This document shows, in pieces, positions 52,440-60,789 of a stretch of 64,000 bases of DNA. The translations under genes were made by a program, and so were the position numbers. Source of the DNA: Planctomycetota bacterium (GTDB taxonomy: Bacteria; Planctomycetota; J058; JAJDCP01); assembly GCA_029260765.1 (NCBI GenBank), contig JAJDCP010000049.1:55106-119105 (forward strand), written 5' to 3'. Within the stretch, counting starts at the first letter, position 1; each line of letters starts with the position of its first letter. A model generated the notes under the pieces. It worked only from the letters and a program-made list of their open reading frames with translations, had not been told where the DNA came from and ran no database searches.

Positions 52440-53361
52440 ACCAGAACGTGTCGAAGCCGTCGAGGCGTTCGAGACCTTCCTGCTCGGCGAAGCCGGTGCT
52501 CTCCAGGAGCGCCCCCGAGGCGGCGTGGATCCAGCCGGCTGCGTGTTTCTCGAAGCTGCCTTCGCGGGAGAGGTAGGCGCGGGATGACTGATAGATGACC
52601 GCATCCTCAGGCCTGTGCAAGAACAACCAGAGGTCGGCTTCCAACTCGAAGACGGCTCCCCCTGCAAAGGCCGAATAGGGGATGGCGAGCGCACGCCCCT
52701 GCCAGCGCAGCGCGTAGATGGGTGCCTTGGTGGCCAGCCGGGTATCGGTCGCCTCGGCACCCCGGAAGCCCTGCTCGGAGCTGAAGTAGTTGTCGTAGGG
52801 GCTGGTGGCGACGTGCTCGGCGCCGCCCACAGAAAGCACCAGGGTCTCCGGGTGGGCGGCGCGCCAGTCGCGCCAGGACATCTTCTCGCTGACTGGCAGC
52901 TCGACCAGAGCCGTGCCCTTGTAGGCACCCGCCAGGGATGAGCCGCTCATGATCGACCAGTAGCTATCGGTTTCCTTGTCCTGCATGATCAGGGATGCGT
53001 CGATCAGTCCGCCGCTGGGCTCAAAATTCAACGCGCGGCCTTCGTAGTCGCGGGCGTACACGACGCCCGAGTTGGCCAGCGGTCACCAGACCGCCGCGAA
53101 GTTCTTCTCCCCGATGCGGTCGTTGACGATCTCGTGGCGGTTCAGCAGGTTCAAGCTGTAGGCCCGGGCCTGGCCGTCGATGACCACGCCGAGAACCCAG
53201 GCGTCTGCGGAAATTTCGGCCTCATCGGCAGACACCAGCACGGGATTGTCGATCGAGGCGATCCGCCCGCGGGGCAGGAGCTGTTTGAAGCCTTCGGGCA
53301 GGTCTTGCGCGCTCAGCCAGCCCGTGGCCAGCAGAAACGCGAGGAGCAAGGAGCGTGGCAT
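52396..53361 (-). CDS. DUF3179 secreted protein with in-frame UGA at the conserved Cys: candidate selenoprotein
   Basis: From ATG 53361 (AGGAGG upstream) to TAG 52396, 321 residues if UGA 53085-53083 (codon 93) is read through. A signal peptide (about 1-19, cut at LSA) is followed by the DUF3179 pattern: GQARAYSLNLLNRHEIVND, then FAAVW-UGA-PLANSGVVYARD. Family members have TYCPLCNS at this point, so UGA replaces the first Cys and the second is Ala. Sequence after the UGA continues in the same frame with family blocks (GGLIDASLIMQDKETDSYWSI to HPETLVLS), arguing against decay. A hairpin resembling a bacterial SECIS begins 14 bases after the UGA. A nonsense mutation or sequencing error is the alternative. 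No Sec genes are in the window. Confidence 0.7.
53051..53069 (-). promoter_or_regulatory. Putative bacterial SECIS hairpin downstream of the DUF3179 UGA
   Basis: On the minus strand, CGGGCGT (53069-53063) pairs perfectly with ACGCCCG (53057-53051), leaving the five-base loop CGTGT (53062-53058). The second loop base is G and stands 22 bases after the UGA, inside the 16-37 base range known for bacterial SECIS elements, which need a G in the first two loop positions above a stem. The stem is GC-rich in a GC-rich gene, so chance pairing is possible. Confidence 0.5.
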
Positions 53362-53496
53362 GGTGCCTCCTGTGGTCATGACAAACCTGGAACGCCCGGC
53401 CCGGGCTGCGAGTTCCCCAGCACCGTTACAGACTGTTTACGCGCGCCACGCTTCTGGCACAGTAGACTGTCTGCACATATTCAGGAGGGATCCCCC

Positions 53497-55194
53497 ATGC
53501 GCTGGAAGATTCTGGCATTGCTGCCCCTGTTCACCACCATGCTGGCCGCCGACGACCATGAGCTCAAGCTGGAGACGGAGCGGCTGATCGTCTTCAAGAA
53601 CGGCTACTGTCTGGTGGTCAAGCGTGGCCGCGCCCCGTTGTCTGCCGAGGGCGAAGTCTACACCGAGCAGGTTCCGGAGTCGGCCGTGCTCGGCTCATTC
53701 TGGGCTGTCGACAGCCAAGGAAAACTGCGGGCGATGACCGCCAGTCAACATCACGAAGATGTGATGGAGACCACCCGGCTTGTCAGCCGCACGCACATCG
53801 ACATGCTGCGCAGCCATCTCGGCGAGCCCGTCCATCTGGAGATGCACGACGACAGCGTCATCCGCGGGACGGTGGTGCAGATCCTCGAGCAACCTGCCGA
53901 GCTTCCCAGCCAGCTTCCCGACAACCGCCTGGCTGCGCTCCGTCTCGAGCCGCGCTCGGCGGGTCTGTTCGCGGTCAAGACACCGTTGGGGGTCGAGGTG
54001 CTGCAGGCGAGCCAGATCAAGACCTTGCGGGTCCACGACCAGGACTTTGCGACGGAGAGGCACACCATCTGGCGACGCAGCGCGAAGCGGCTGACTTTCC
54101 AGTATGCCGACGAGCGACGCCCGGCCGAGGCGGACCTGCTGTTGGTCTACTTCACCTCGGGAGTGCGTTGGATCCCGACCTACCGGGCGCGCCTGCTGGA
54201 AGGAAACCTCGCAAGCCTGTCCCTGCAGGGGGAGCTGTTGAACGAGCTCGAGGACTTTGTCGCCACGCCGGTCGATCTGGTGGTCGGGGTGCCGCATTTC
54301 CGCTTCAAGGACGTGATCTCGCCGCTCGCCCTGGAGACTGCCATGCAGCAGGCGCTGTATCAGGCGGCCCCGCAGTTGATGGGGCAGATGGCCCTGGGCA
54401 ACAACAGTTTCAGCAACGCCATGTTCACGCAGCGTGCTTCGGAGTATCTGCCCGTCGACCAGGTCGTCTCTAGCGGCACAGATCTGCTGCCCGAGCTGAG
54501 CACCCAGAGCTCGCAGGACCTGTTCGTCTACAGCTTGCCTGCGCTCAATCTGGAACGAAGCGCCCGCGCGGCTCTGCCGATCTTTGACGTGGAGGTTCCC
54601 TACCAGAGTGTGTACACCTGGGATTTCCACTTCGCGCAGAGCTCTGTGGAATCGGTGGGGGGCGCCCGCAACGGTCCTCTGGCGCTGTCGAGCAATGATA
54701 TCTGGCACCAGGTGCGCTTGCAGAACACCGGCGATGTGCCCTGGAGCACGGGGCCCTTGCTGTTGATGGAAGGTTCCTTGCCCCTGGCCCAGGAGCTCTT
54801 GACCTACACGAGTGCAGGCCGCAGCGTGCTGGTGCCTGTCACAGTCGCGATCGATGTGCGTGGCGGCTACATGTCCGAGGAGCTGGAGCGCACGCCCAAA
54901 GCCCTGCGTCACCAGAACAACGACTACACCAAGATCAGCAAGCGTGGCACCATCACGCTGGTCAACAGCAAGTCCGAGTCGGTCAAGCTGCTGCTGACGG
55001 CGCAGTTCGGCGGCAGCACCGACGCGGTCAGCGACGAGGGGACGGTGCGCCACGGCGACTTCTCGAACAGCGACTGGGACAACAACCGCAACCACCAGGC
55101 GGTCAACCAACACAGCACCGTGCGTTGGGAGCTTGAGCTGGCCGCCGGGGAGAGCCGCGAGTTGACCGTGGAGTACCACTACTACTTGCGCTAG
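53497..55194 (+). CDS. Secreted DUF4139-like protein
   Basis: 565 residues from ATG 53497 (CAGGAGG upstream). A signal peptide (about 1-18, cut after MLAA). N-terminal beta domain ERLIVFKNGYCLVVKRG; the middle has ADLLLVYFTSGVRWIPTYRARLL and GELLNELEDFVATPVDLVVGVPHF, which follow the DUF4139 core (membrane-like beta-sandwich of secreted proteins). The C-terminal half is beta-rich (VRLQNTGDVPWSTGPLLLMEG, AAGESRELTVEYHYYLR). Residues about 290-320 are Gln/Met/Asn rich. The function is unknown; related proteins are found in envelopes of many bacteria. The gene is divergent from the DUF3179 gene with 135 bases in between, and both may share a regulatory region. Confidence 0.75.
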   Translation: MRWKILALLPLFTTMLAADDHELKLETERLIVFKNGYCLVVKRGRAPLSAEGEVYTEQVPESAVLGSFWAVDSQGKLRAMTASQHHEDVMETTRLVSRTHIDMLRSHLGEPVHLEMHDDSVIRGTVVQILEQPAELPSQLPDNRLAALRLEPRSAGLFAVKTPLGVEVLQASQIKTLRVHDQDFATERHTIWRRSAKRLTFQYADERRPAEADLLLVYFTSGVRWIPTYRARLLEGNLASLSLQGELLNELEDFVATPVDLVVGVPHFRFKDVISPLALETAMQQALYQAAPQLMGQMALGNNSFSNAMFTQRASEYLPVDQVVSSGTDLLPELSTQSSQDLFVYSLPALNLERSARAALPIFDVEVPYQSVYTWDFHFAQSSVESVGGARNGPLALSSNDIWHQVRLQNTGDVPWSTGPLLLMEGSLPLAQELLTYTSAGRSVLVPVTVAIDVRGGYMSEELERTPKALRHQNNDYTKISKRGTITLVNSKSESVKLLLTAQFGGSTDAVSDEGTVRHGDFSNSDWDNNRNHQAVNQHSTVRWELELAAGESRELTVEYHYYLR

Positions 55195-55227
55195 TCCGCA
55201 GCGCCGCACGACGGACGGCAAATCCAT

Positions 55228-55252
55228 GTAGGGGAGGGGTTTATCCCCTCCC
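55228..55252 (+). repeat. TGTAGGGG hairpin repeat, forward copy
   Basis: TGTAG followed by an 8-bp stem, GGGAGGGG/CCCCTCCC, around the loop TTTAT. It forms an inverted pair with the copy at 55285-55309. Confidence 0.7.
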
Positions 55253-55284
55253 GTGGCACAGCGAAACGCCCGAGCCCGCGAGGA

Positions 55285-55309
55285 GGGCGGGGGTAAACCC
55301 CGCCCCTAC
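55285..55309 (-). repeat. TGTAGGGG hairpin repeat, inverted copy
   Basis: On the minus strand, TGTAGGGGCGGGGTTTACCCCGCCC with the stem GGGCGGGG/CCCCGCCC. Compared with the forward copy, A-T stem pairs are replaced by C-G on both sides. It lies in front of the TPR gene, between its start and the DUF4139 gene. Confidence 0.7.
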
Positions 55310-55414
55310 AAGACGTACCGGACATTTCACGGCGAGGCATCCGCAGCGCCCCCCAAGAACGCGGATCGAATCCTGACGCTGAAGCTGTACAATGGCACAG
55401 CGACAGGGGGAACC

Positions 55415-57163
55415 ATGGGCGATGTTTTCGGGGACGGAGCGGACGAGACATCCGGCAGGATGCCCCCCGAAGACGCCATCGAGCAGGCGAGCAAGCGCTT
55501 CCTTGACGGCCAACTGGAAGAGGCCGCCGAGCTTGTCGGCTACGCGCTGTCGTTCGAACCTGACAAGGCCAGCTGGCATGGCTTCCTCGAGACCTTGCTC
55601 GAGGCCAGCCCTGACCCGGTCGCACTCGCCCCGTTGCGCGATGGCATTCCCTATCCGACAGCTGCCCTGCGCGCCTGGATCCTCTGGCGCGAGGGCAGAC
55701 ACGCCGAAGGCGTGGGACTGTTGCTGGAGGTGCTGTCCCTGTGCCCCGACGCCGGCTACCACCACTGGTTGCTGCGCTGGCTGGGCTCTAAAGGCCGGCT
55801 TGACGACTTTCCCTGCCAGGCCTTCGCGGTCTTCTTGAACCTGTGGATGGAAGACTGTGGGCGCCACGCGCAGAGCGCTGGCTGGCTGGACCGCATGCGC
55901 GCCTGGGTGCTTCCCCTGCTCGAAGAGATCGCCAGCCATCAACCTCTAGATGCGCTCTGTCTGGTCGCGGGTTCACGGGTACTGCGTGCGCTCTCGGAGG
56001 ATGGATCGGCCCTGTTGTGGGCGGAACGAGCGTGTCAGCTCGCTCCTTCCTGGCGCACCCACGTCACCCGTGCGATCGCCCACAGGGTGCGCGGTGAGCT
56101 TGAGCTCGCGGTGGAGGCCTATGAGGCCGCTTTGGAATACCAGCCCGACGATCTGGCCGTGCGGCTCGACCTCGCCGATATGTTCTGTGCGGCGGAGCGC
56201 TTCGATGAAGGCCTGGCGCGCTACGAAGAGGTTCTGCAGCGCGAGCCAGGACACGCGGTCGGAGAGCCCTCATTCTACTACGGACAGTGGCTGCGCGACG
56301 GAGGCGAGGGTTGGGCGCACAAGCTGAAGGTTCTCGCTGAGGCCCAGCCTGACAACGACCGCGCGCGAGATCTCTACGGGCGCGTGCGCGAGTCGCTGGA
56401 GATGTTCCGCAGCTGGCTTCCCGAGCCCGAAGACGCCTGCCTCACGGCGCTAGCGAGGCAACCCGAGGGGGCGAGCGAGGTCGAGCTGCCCGCTCCGTGG
56501 GCTCCCAGCGCCGCGCTTGCCTGCCGCCTGCAGCGGCAAGGCCGGGGGGTATTCGAGGCTGCGCAGAATGGGGAAGTGCGTGGCTTGTGGAAGCTGGTTG
56601 CCGGCCAATGGCAGCCGGTGCTTCCGCCGCCTCCCAGCGCACTGCTCGAAGCGATCGCAGACTTGGCGGCAGAACCTTTCCATATGGAAGCCTGGTGGTC
56701 CTATGCAGGGCACCTCGCCGCCAAACTCGGCCCCGATGCGGCCGAGCAGCTGCAGGCGGTCATGCTGCATCCGCCGTCGTTGCCCGAGGACAGGTCGGCG
56801 ACGGACTGGTTGCAACGCATCGAGCTGGCAGCGTGCCTGGCTATCGCCCGGCTCGAAGAGAGCTGGGAAGGTTCACGCCGGCGCACGATTCTGCTCGAGC
56901 TCTTGTGCGCCGATCCTCCCGATTGGACGGGCAGGGCGGCGATCGTTGTGCTCGGCCACCTGGCGGGCAAACACAGTGGGGCCGTGCATGATATTGTCGA
57001 TGCCTTCCGGCAACAACTGCAGGCGACCTCGAAACTGCGCCCGCACTGCCTGACGCTGCCATTGCTGTGCTGCTCGCTGTGGCTGCCCGAGTTGCCCGAG
57101 GGGTTGCGGCAGTCGCTGCACACCCTGAAACGCCGTCTGATGCGCTCGCGGGGTCATGGATGA
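55415..57163 (+). CDS. TPR-repeat protein
   Basis: 582 residues from ATG 55415 (AGGGGGA upstream); the open frame runs upstream through the repeats without a site. No signal peptide, so cytoplasmic. Tetratricopeptide-like helical pairs are spread over the first 320 residues (EAIEQASKRFLDGQLEEAAEL, ELAVEAYEAALEYQPDDLAVRLD, EGLARYEEVLQREPGHAVGE), the clearest at about 230-290. The C-terminal part (about 345-580) is also helical but with Trp-rich turns (SLPWAPS-, EAWWSYAG, LCCSLWLPELP). TPR units bind partner proteins. The stop overlaps the GST-like gene start (ATGA, 57160-57163), so the two are translated together. Confidence 0.8.
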   Translation: MGDVFGDGADETSGRMPPEDAIEQASKRFLDGQLEEAAELVGYALSFEPDKASWHGFLETLLEASPDPVALAPLRDGIPYPTAALRAWILWREGRHAEGVGLLLEVLSLCPDAGYHHWLLRWLGSKGRLDDFPCQAFAVFLNLWMEDCGRHAQSAGWLDRMRAWVLPLLEEIASHQPLDALCLVAGSRVLRALSEDGSALLWAERACQLAPSWRTHVTRAIAHRVRGELELAVEAYEAALEYQPDDLAVRLDLADMFCAAERFDEGLARYEEVLQREPGHAVGEPSFYYGQWLRDGGEGWAHKLKVLAEAQPDNDRARDLYGRVRESLEMFRSWLPEPEDACLTALARQPEGASEVELPAPWAPSAALACRLQRQGRGVFEAAQNGEVRGLWKLVAGQWQPVLPPPPSALLEAIADLAAEPFHMEAWWSYAGHLAAKLGPDAAEQLQAVMLHPPSLPEDRSATDWLQRIELAACLAIARLEESWEGSRRRTILLELLCADPPDWTGRAAIVVLGHLAGKHSGAVHDIVDAFRQQLQATSKLRPHCLTLPLLCCSLWLPELPEGLRQSLHTLKRRLMRSRGHG

Positions 57164-57885
57164 GCGAGGTCGTCCTGTACCAATTCCCCCGTGCAGGCCG
57201 GCTCGAATCGATCTCGCCCTTCTGTGTCAAGGTCCAACGCGCGCTGCGCTACAAACGGGTCGACTTCCGGGTCGAGAACCTGGTCTTCAAGTTCCGCGTG
57301 CGGCGCGCCAATCCCCGAGGCCGCCTGCCTGCCGCAGACATCGCAGGCCAACGAGTGCACGACTCCAGTGACATCGTCCGAGCGCTCGAGCGGCAGTTTC
57401 CCGAGCGTCCCCTGTTTCCCAAAGATCCCCTGCTGCAGGCGGAGGCGCTGATCCTCGAAGATTGGGCGGATGAGGTGCTCTATCCTTACCTGCTGTATTG
57501 GCGCTGGCTCATCGAACCGCCCGATCCGCGCAAGGCTTTCAAGTTCGTGCCAGGTTTCCTGCGTGGTCTGGCTGTGGGCATCTACAAACGCTTCGTGCGC
57601 CGCCGGTTGCGCTACCAGGGCACCGGGCTGAAGCCTGTCGAGGTCGTCCGAGCCGAGCTGAGCCGCGCGCTGCAGGCGCTCGAAACGCGGCTGCAGGCGT
57701 CGGCGAGCGCGTTTCTGCTCGGCACCCCAGAGCCTACGCATGCAGACATCGCGGTGTTCGCGCAGGTGGACGGATTGTATTGGAAACCGCTGCCCGCAGC
57801 GCGCGCCCTGGTCGCCAGCCACCCTTCGCTGATGGCATGGTACGCAGCCGTCGATGCTCTCACTCGTGGCCCGGTGAGCGCTTGA
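57160..57885 (+). CDS. Glutathione S-transferase-family protein
   Basis: 241 residues from ATG 57160, overlapping the TPR gene stop. The thioredoxin-like N-domain (about 1-75) has LYQFPRAGRLESISPFCVKVQRALRYK, with an SPFC site in the place of the GST catalytic Ser/Cys, the cis-Pro region GRLPAADI and DSSDIVRALE. The helical C-domain (about 85-235) ends with DIAVFAQVDGLY. It resembles the bacterial metaxin/GST-like group acting on small thiols or as a binding protein; the substrate is unknown. A promoter for the next gene lies just after its stop. Confidence 0.82.
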   Translation: MSEVVLYQFPRAGRLESISPFCVKVQRALRYKRVDFRVENLVFKFRVRRANPRGRLPAADIAGQRVHDSSDIVRALERQFPERPLFPKDPLLQAEALILEDWADEVLYPYLLYWRWLIEPPDPRKAFKFVPGFLRGLAVGIYKRFVRRRLRYQGTGLKPVEVVRAELSRALQALETRLQASASAFLLGTPEPTHADIAVFAQVDGLYWKPLPAARALVASHPSLMAWYAAVDALTRGPVSA

Positions 57886-57887
57886 AA

Positions 57888-57896
57888 TGGTATAAT
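57888..57896 (+). promoter_or_regulatory. Extended -10 promoter for the M50 protease operon
   Basis: TGGTATAAT, a perfect -10 hexamer with the extended TGn motif, stands 31 bases before the GTG start at 57928 and right after the GST-like gene. No good -35 is visible, as is usual for extended -10 promoters. Confidence 0.65.
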
Positions 57897-57927
57897 TCGC
57901 TACAGCCCGAACCGACCGAGGCTTGCT

Positions 57928-58962
57928 GTGAAGCCCTTCCACGTGATCACGATCGCGCGCGTACCAGTGTTCGTGTCCATCTGGTACCTGCTGCTGCTCG
58001 CCTACTACATGCTGCCGAGCCACGGCAACCCCGGCCAGGGCATGCTGTGGGCGGTCTGCGTCACCGCCAGCCTGTTGGTGCACGAATTCGGCCATGCGCT
58101 GGTCGCGCGTAGCTTCAGCCTGCGTCCCGCGGTCGTGCTGCACGGCTGGGGCGGGCTCTGCCAGCATCGTGCGGCGCGCAGCGACCGCGATGAGGCCCTG
58201 ATCGTCGCGGCCGGCCCAGCGGCGGGTTTGCTCTTTGGAGGGTTGGTCTACCTGGCGGTGATGCAGCTCGATGTGGTCGCGCCGCGCTGGCGCGCCAGCC
58301 CCTATCCGGTTATGGGGGCGAGCTTTTTGGTCTGGATCAACGTGATCTGGAGCCTGGCGAACCTGCTTCCGCTCTGGCCCCTCGATGGAGGACAGCTGTT
58401 CCGCCTTTTGCTGCGCCGCTGGATGCGCGATCTCGAGGCGGCCCAGCGTGTCACCCACGCGGTCGGCATCGCCTGTGCCGTGGGCGTGCTGGCGGTGGCC
58501 CTGGTGTTGTTCCAGAGCACATTCCTGGCGATCATCGCCGGAGTCCTGTTGTTCATGAACATCAGGGGACTTTTTGGAGGAGATGTCGCTGGACGCCGGC
58601 GCGTGCGAACCAGCAAGGTGGCGCGCGGTCTGTTGACGAAGGCGCACGCGGCCTTTGCCGCCCAGGATTGGCGCGAGACGGCCCGCTTGTGCCATCAGCT
58701 GCGCTTCGATGCCGAAGTGGATGCCGTGGCTCTGGACGAGATCTGGAAGCTGCTGGGAATCGCCAGCTGTGAGCTCGAGCGCTATGACGAGGCTCTCAGC
58801 TACCTGAAGAAGCTGCCTGCCCGGGGTCCGGTGACGCTGGCGCGGGCGCGCTGTGTGGGGGCCCTGCGGTCGCCTGAAGAGGCGCGCAGCCTGCTCGAAG
58901 CCGCCGGCGCGCAGTTGCCCGCCGAAACCCGTGCTGCCCTGGAGGAGTTGTGTCATCGATGA
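57928..58962 (+). CDS. M50-family (site-2-protease-like) membrane metalloprotease
   Basis: 344 residues from GTG 57928 (GAGG at 57918-57921). The membrane domain has the zinc site HEFGH (His52, Glu53, His56) in the second span and the third ligand in NLLPLWPLDGGQLF (Asp153), with about five spans to residue 210. The C-terminal 130 residues (about 215-344) are soluble, with a TPR-like helix pair (AKAHAAFAAQDWRETARLCHQL, YDEALSYLKKLPARG). It cuts membrane proteins within or near the bilayer, often anti-sigma factors. The soluble tail could recognise the substrate. The 145-residue gene overlaps its stop by four bases, so they are coupled. Confidence 0.9.
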   Translation: MKPFHVITIARVPVFVSIWYLLLLAYYMLPSHGNPGQGMLWAVCVTASLLVHEFGHALVARSFSLRPAVVLHGWGGLCQHRAARSDRDEALIVAAGPAAGLLFGGLVYLAVMQLDVVAPRWRASPYPVMGASFLVWINVIWSLANLLPLWPLDGGQLFRLLLRRWMRDLEAAQRVTHAVGIACAVGVLAVALVLFQSTFLAIIAGVLLFMNIRGLFGGDVAGRRRVRTSKVARGLLTKAHAAFAAQDWRETARLCHQLRFDAEVDAVALDEIWKLLGIASCELERYDEALSYLKKLPARGPVTLARARCVGALRSPEEARSLLEAAGAQLPAETRAALEELCHR

Positions 58963-59396
58963 GCCGTCAACTACCTGAAGATGCGCCCGCCAAGCCGGGG
59001 CGCAACAAGTACCGGCAAGCCCAGAAAGTAGTCGACCAGTACTACCGTCAACTGGTGGGAAAGGTCGCCGACGAGGTGCTGATCCGGCGCGATTCTTTCG
59101 GCCAGGTCGCCTTCAGCGCCGCCGAGGGCCTGGTCGACAACTTCGCCCGCCAGCTGTCGCATGCCTGCATCGTCCGCGAGCACCTGGCGCGGCGTGCGGC
59201 GGAGATGGAAGAGGGCACACCGCCTGGGACGCGGCTGCACGAGATCGTCTGCCCCGCTGATGAGGTCGAGAGCCAGGTCAATGCCTGGTTGGAAGCCCAT
59301 CCTGACTGTCTCCCCATCTCGCTGGCCACGCTCCCTGGTCTGAAAGAAGTGCGCTGTCATATCCTGTACCGGCGCACGTCCGGTGGGACGTCCTGA
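58959..59396 (+). CDS. Small cytoplasmic protein of unknown function
   Basis: 145 residues from ATG 58959, overlapping the protease stop (ATGA); GTG 58950 is in frame and closer to GGAGGAG (58941-58947), so the start is uncertain. No signal or membrane segment. N-terminal charged helix (KYRQAQKVVDQYYRQLVGKVADEVLIRRD), a middle helical part, then a short alpha/beta stretch (CLPISLATLPGLKEVRCHILYRR). No family is recognised. It sits between the membrane protease and the RND adaptor and is probably translated from the same message. Confidence 0.65.
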   Translation: MSRQLPEDAPAKPGRNKYRQAQKVVDQYYRQLVGKVADEVLIRRDSFGQVAFSAAEGLVDNFARQLSHACIVREHLARRAAEMEEGTPPGTRLHEIVCPADEVESQVNAWLEAHPDCLPISLATLPGLKEVRCHILYRRTSGGTS

Positions 59397-59418
59397 GTCC
59401 TTTCCCTTTGGAGGTCTG

Positions 59419-60789
59419 ATGAGCCCCAGAACCACTGCCTGGCTGAAGGCGCTGCTGCTCTTGATCCCGACGGGCCTGGGGGTTGGTCTGGTCGCCTTTC
59501 TGGCCACCCGCCGCCCGGGTCCCGAGCGGCTGCCCGCGGTCGAGCGCAAGACGGCCGTGCGCAGCCTGCAGGTCACTGGCTGTGACGTCGTGCCTCGGGT
59601 GCTCGGGTACGGGACGGTCGAGCCACGCCGGGTATGGCAGGCCGTGGCGCAGGTGAGCGGACGCATCGTTGAGAAGTTCCCGAACCTCGAGACCGGCGTG
59701 CTGGTTCCCGCCGACACGCTCCTGCTGGCCATCGATCCGCGCGAATACGTCCAGGCCGTGCGCGAGATCGAGGCGAGCATCGCCAGCCTCGAGGTGCAGC
59801 TGGTCGAGATCGACACCCAGGAGGTCAACACCCGGGCCTCCCTGGCCATCGAGAACCGCTCTCTCGAGCTGGCGCTGACCGAGCTCGGGCGCAAGCAAGA
59901 CATGTTTGCGACCGGCAAGATTCCCCAGTCGCAGGTCGACGCCGAAGAGCGCACCGTGCTCGCGCTGCGCAGTGGCGTCCAGAACCTGCAGAACAGTCTG
60001 CGCCTCAATGGCGTGAAGCGCAGCAGCCTGCGGGCCAGCATCGCGGCCAGCCAGGCGCGGCTGGAGAGCGCCCGCCTCAGGCTGTCGTACACCCGCATCG
60101 AGGCGCCGTTCAATTGCCGGCTGTCCCGCGTCTCCGTCGAGCAGGCGCAGAGTGTCAACGCGGGTCAGCTGCTGCTCGAAGCCCATGGCCTCGACGTTGC
60201 CGAGGTCTCGGCACAGGTGCCGATCCACTGGCTGGCGCGGCTGCTCTCCGACGATCGGGCTCCCTTGAGTCTGCCTGAGATCCTCAGCCAGGACATCATC
60301 ACGCGGCTCGGCTTCGAGGCCGATGTACGCCTGCAGATGGGCGATGACGTGGCCCGTTGGGAGGCCCGGGTCGACCGCTTCAGCGGCTCTCTCGACCCGA
60401 GCACGCGCACCATCGGTGTGGTGGTGGCGGTCGACAATCCCTACGGGATGGCGGTTCCCGGCAGGCGCCCGCCCCTGCTGCAGGGTATGTTCTGCGAGGT
60501 CGAGCTGCGGGGACCGGTCAAGCGGGAGCGCATCTTGATTCCGCGGGCTGCTCTGCACGGCGACGAGGTCTATCTGATCGATGCGGATGACCGTCTCCAG
60601 CGCCGCAAAGTCGAGGTCGACTTCGCGCTGTTCGACTTTCTGTGTCTGCGCAGTGGCCTGGTGCACGGCGAGCGCATCGTGCTCAGCGACTTGATCCCCG
60701 CCATCGACGGCATGCTCCTGAGCCCGCAGGAGGACGAGACCATGCGGGCCGCGATGCTCGAGGCTGCCGGCGGGGAGGACGGCGGATGA
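59419..60789 (+). CDS. RND efflux periplasmic adaptor (HlyD/AcrA family)
   Basis: 456 residues from ATG 59419 (TTTGGAGG upstream); a GTG-type extension upstream lacks a site. N-terminal membrane anchor (about 7-27), then the lipoyl half (IVEKFPNLETGVLVPADTLLLAIDP), a long coiled-coil hairpin (about 115-220: REIEASIASLEVQLVEIDTQ to QARLESARLRLSY), the second lipoyl half (YTRIEAPFNCRLSRVSVEQAQSVNAG), a beta-barrel and membrane-proximal domain (LDPSTRTIGVVVAVDNP). It connects the inner-membrane pump to an outer-membrane channel, here not encoded nearby. The stop overlaps the permease start by four bases. Confidence 0.93.
   Translation: MSPRTTAWLKALLLLIPTGLGVGLVAFLATRRPGPERLPAVERKTAVRSLQVTGCDVVPRVLGYGTVEPRRVWQAVAQVSGRIVEKFPNLETGVLVPADTLLLAIDPREYVQAVREIEASIASLEVQLVEIDTQEVNTRASLAIENRSLELALTELGRKQDMFATGKIPQSQVDAEERTVLALRSGVQNLQNSLRLNGVKRSSLRASIAASQARLESARLRLSYTRIEAPFNCRLSRVSVEQAQSVNAGQLLLEAHGLDVAEVSAQVPIHWLARLLSDDRAPLSLPEILSQDIITRLGFEADVRLQMGDDVARWEARVDRFSGSLDPSTRTIGVVVAVDNPYGMAVPGRRPPLLQGMFCEVELRGPVKRERILIPRAALHGDEVYLIDADDRLQRRKVEVDFALFDFLCLRSGLVHGERIVLSDLIPAIDGMLLSPQEDETMRAAMLEAAGGEDGG

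Noticed and set aside
52396..53061. Independent 221-codon gene starting at GTG 53061
   Set aside because: It has no binding site and begins in the middle of a DUF3179 domain whose first part lies in the same frame just upstream of the UGA.
53446..53468. Sigma54 promoter TGGCAC before the DUF4139-like gene
   Set aside because: TGGCAC occurs but the -12 TTGCA element is missing at the required spacing.
57154..58956. 600-codon minus-strand frame opposite the GST-like and M50 genes
   Set aside because: Both plus-strand genes have exact active-site motifs (HEFGH, LDGG); the antisense frame is low-complexity.
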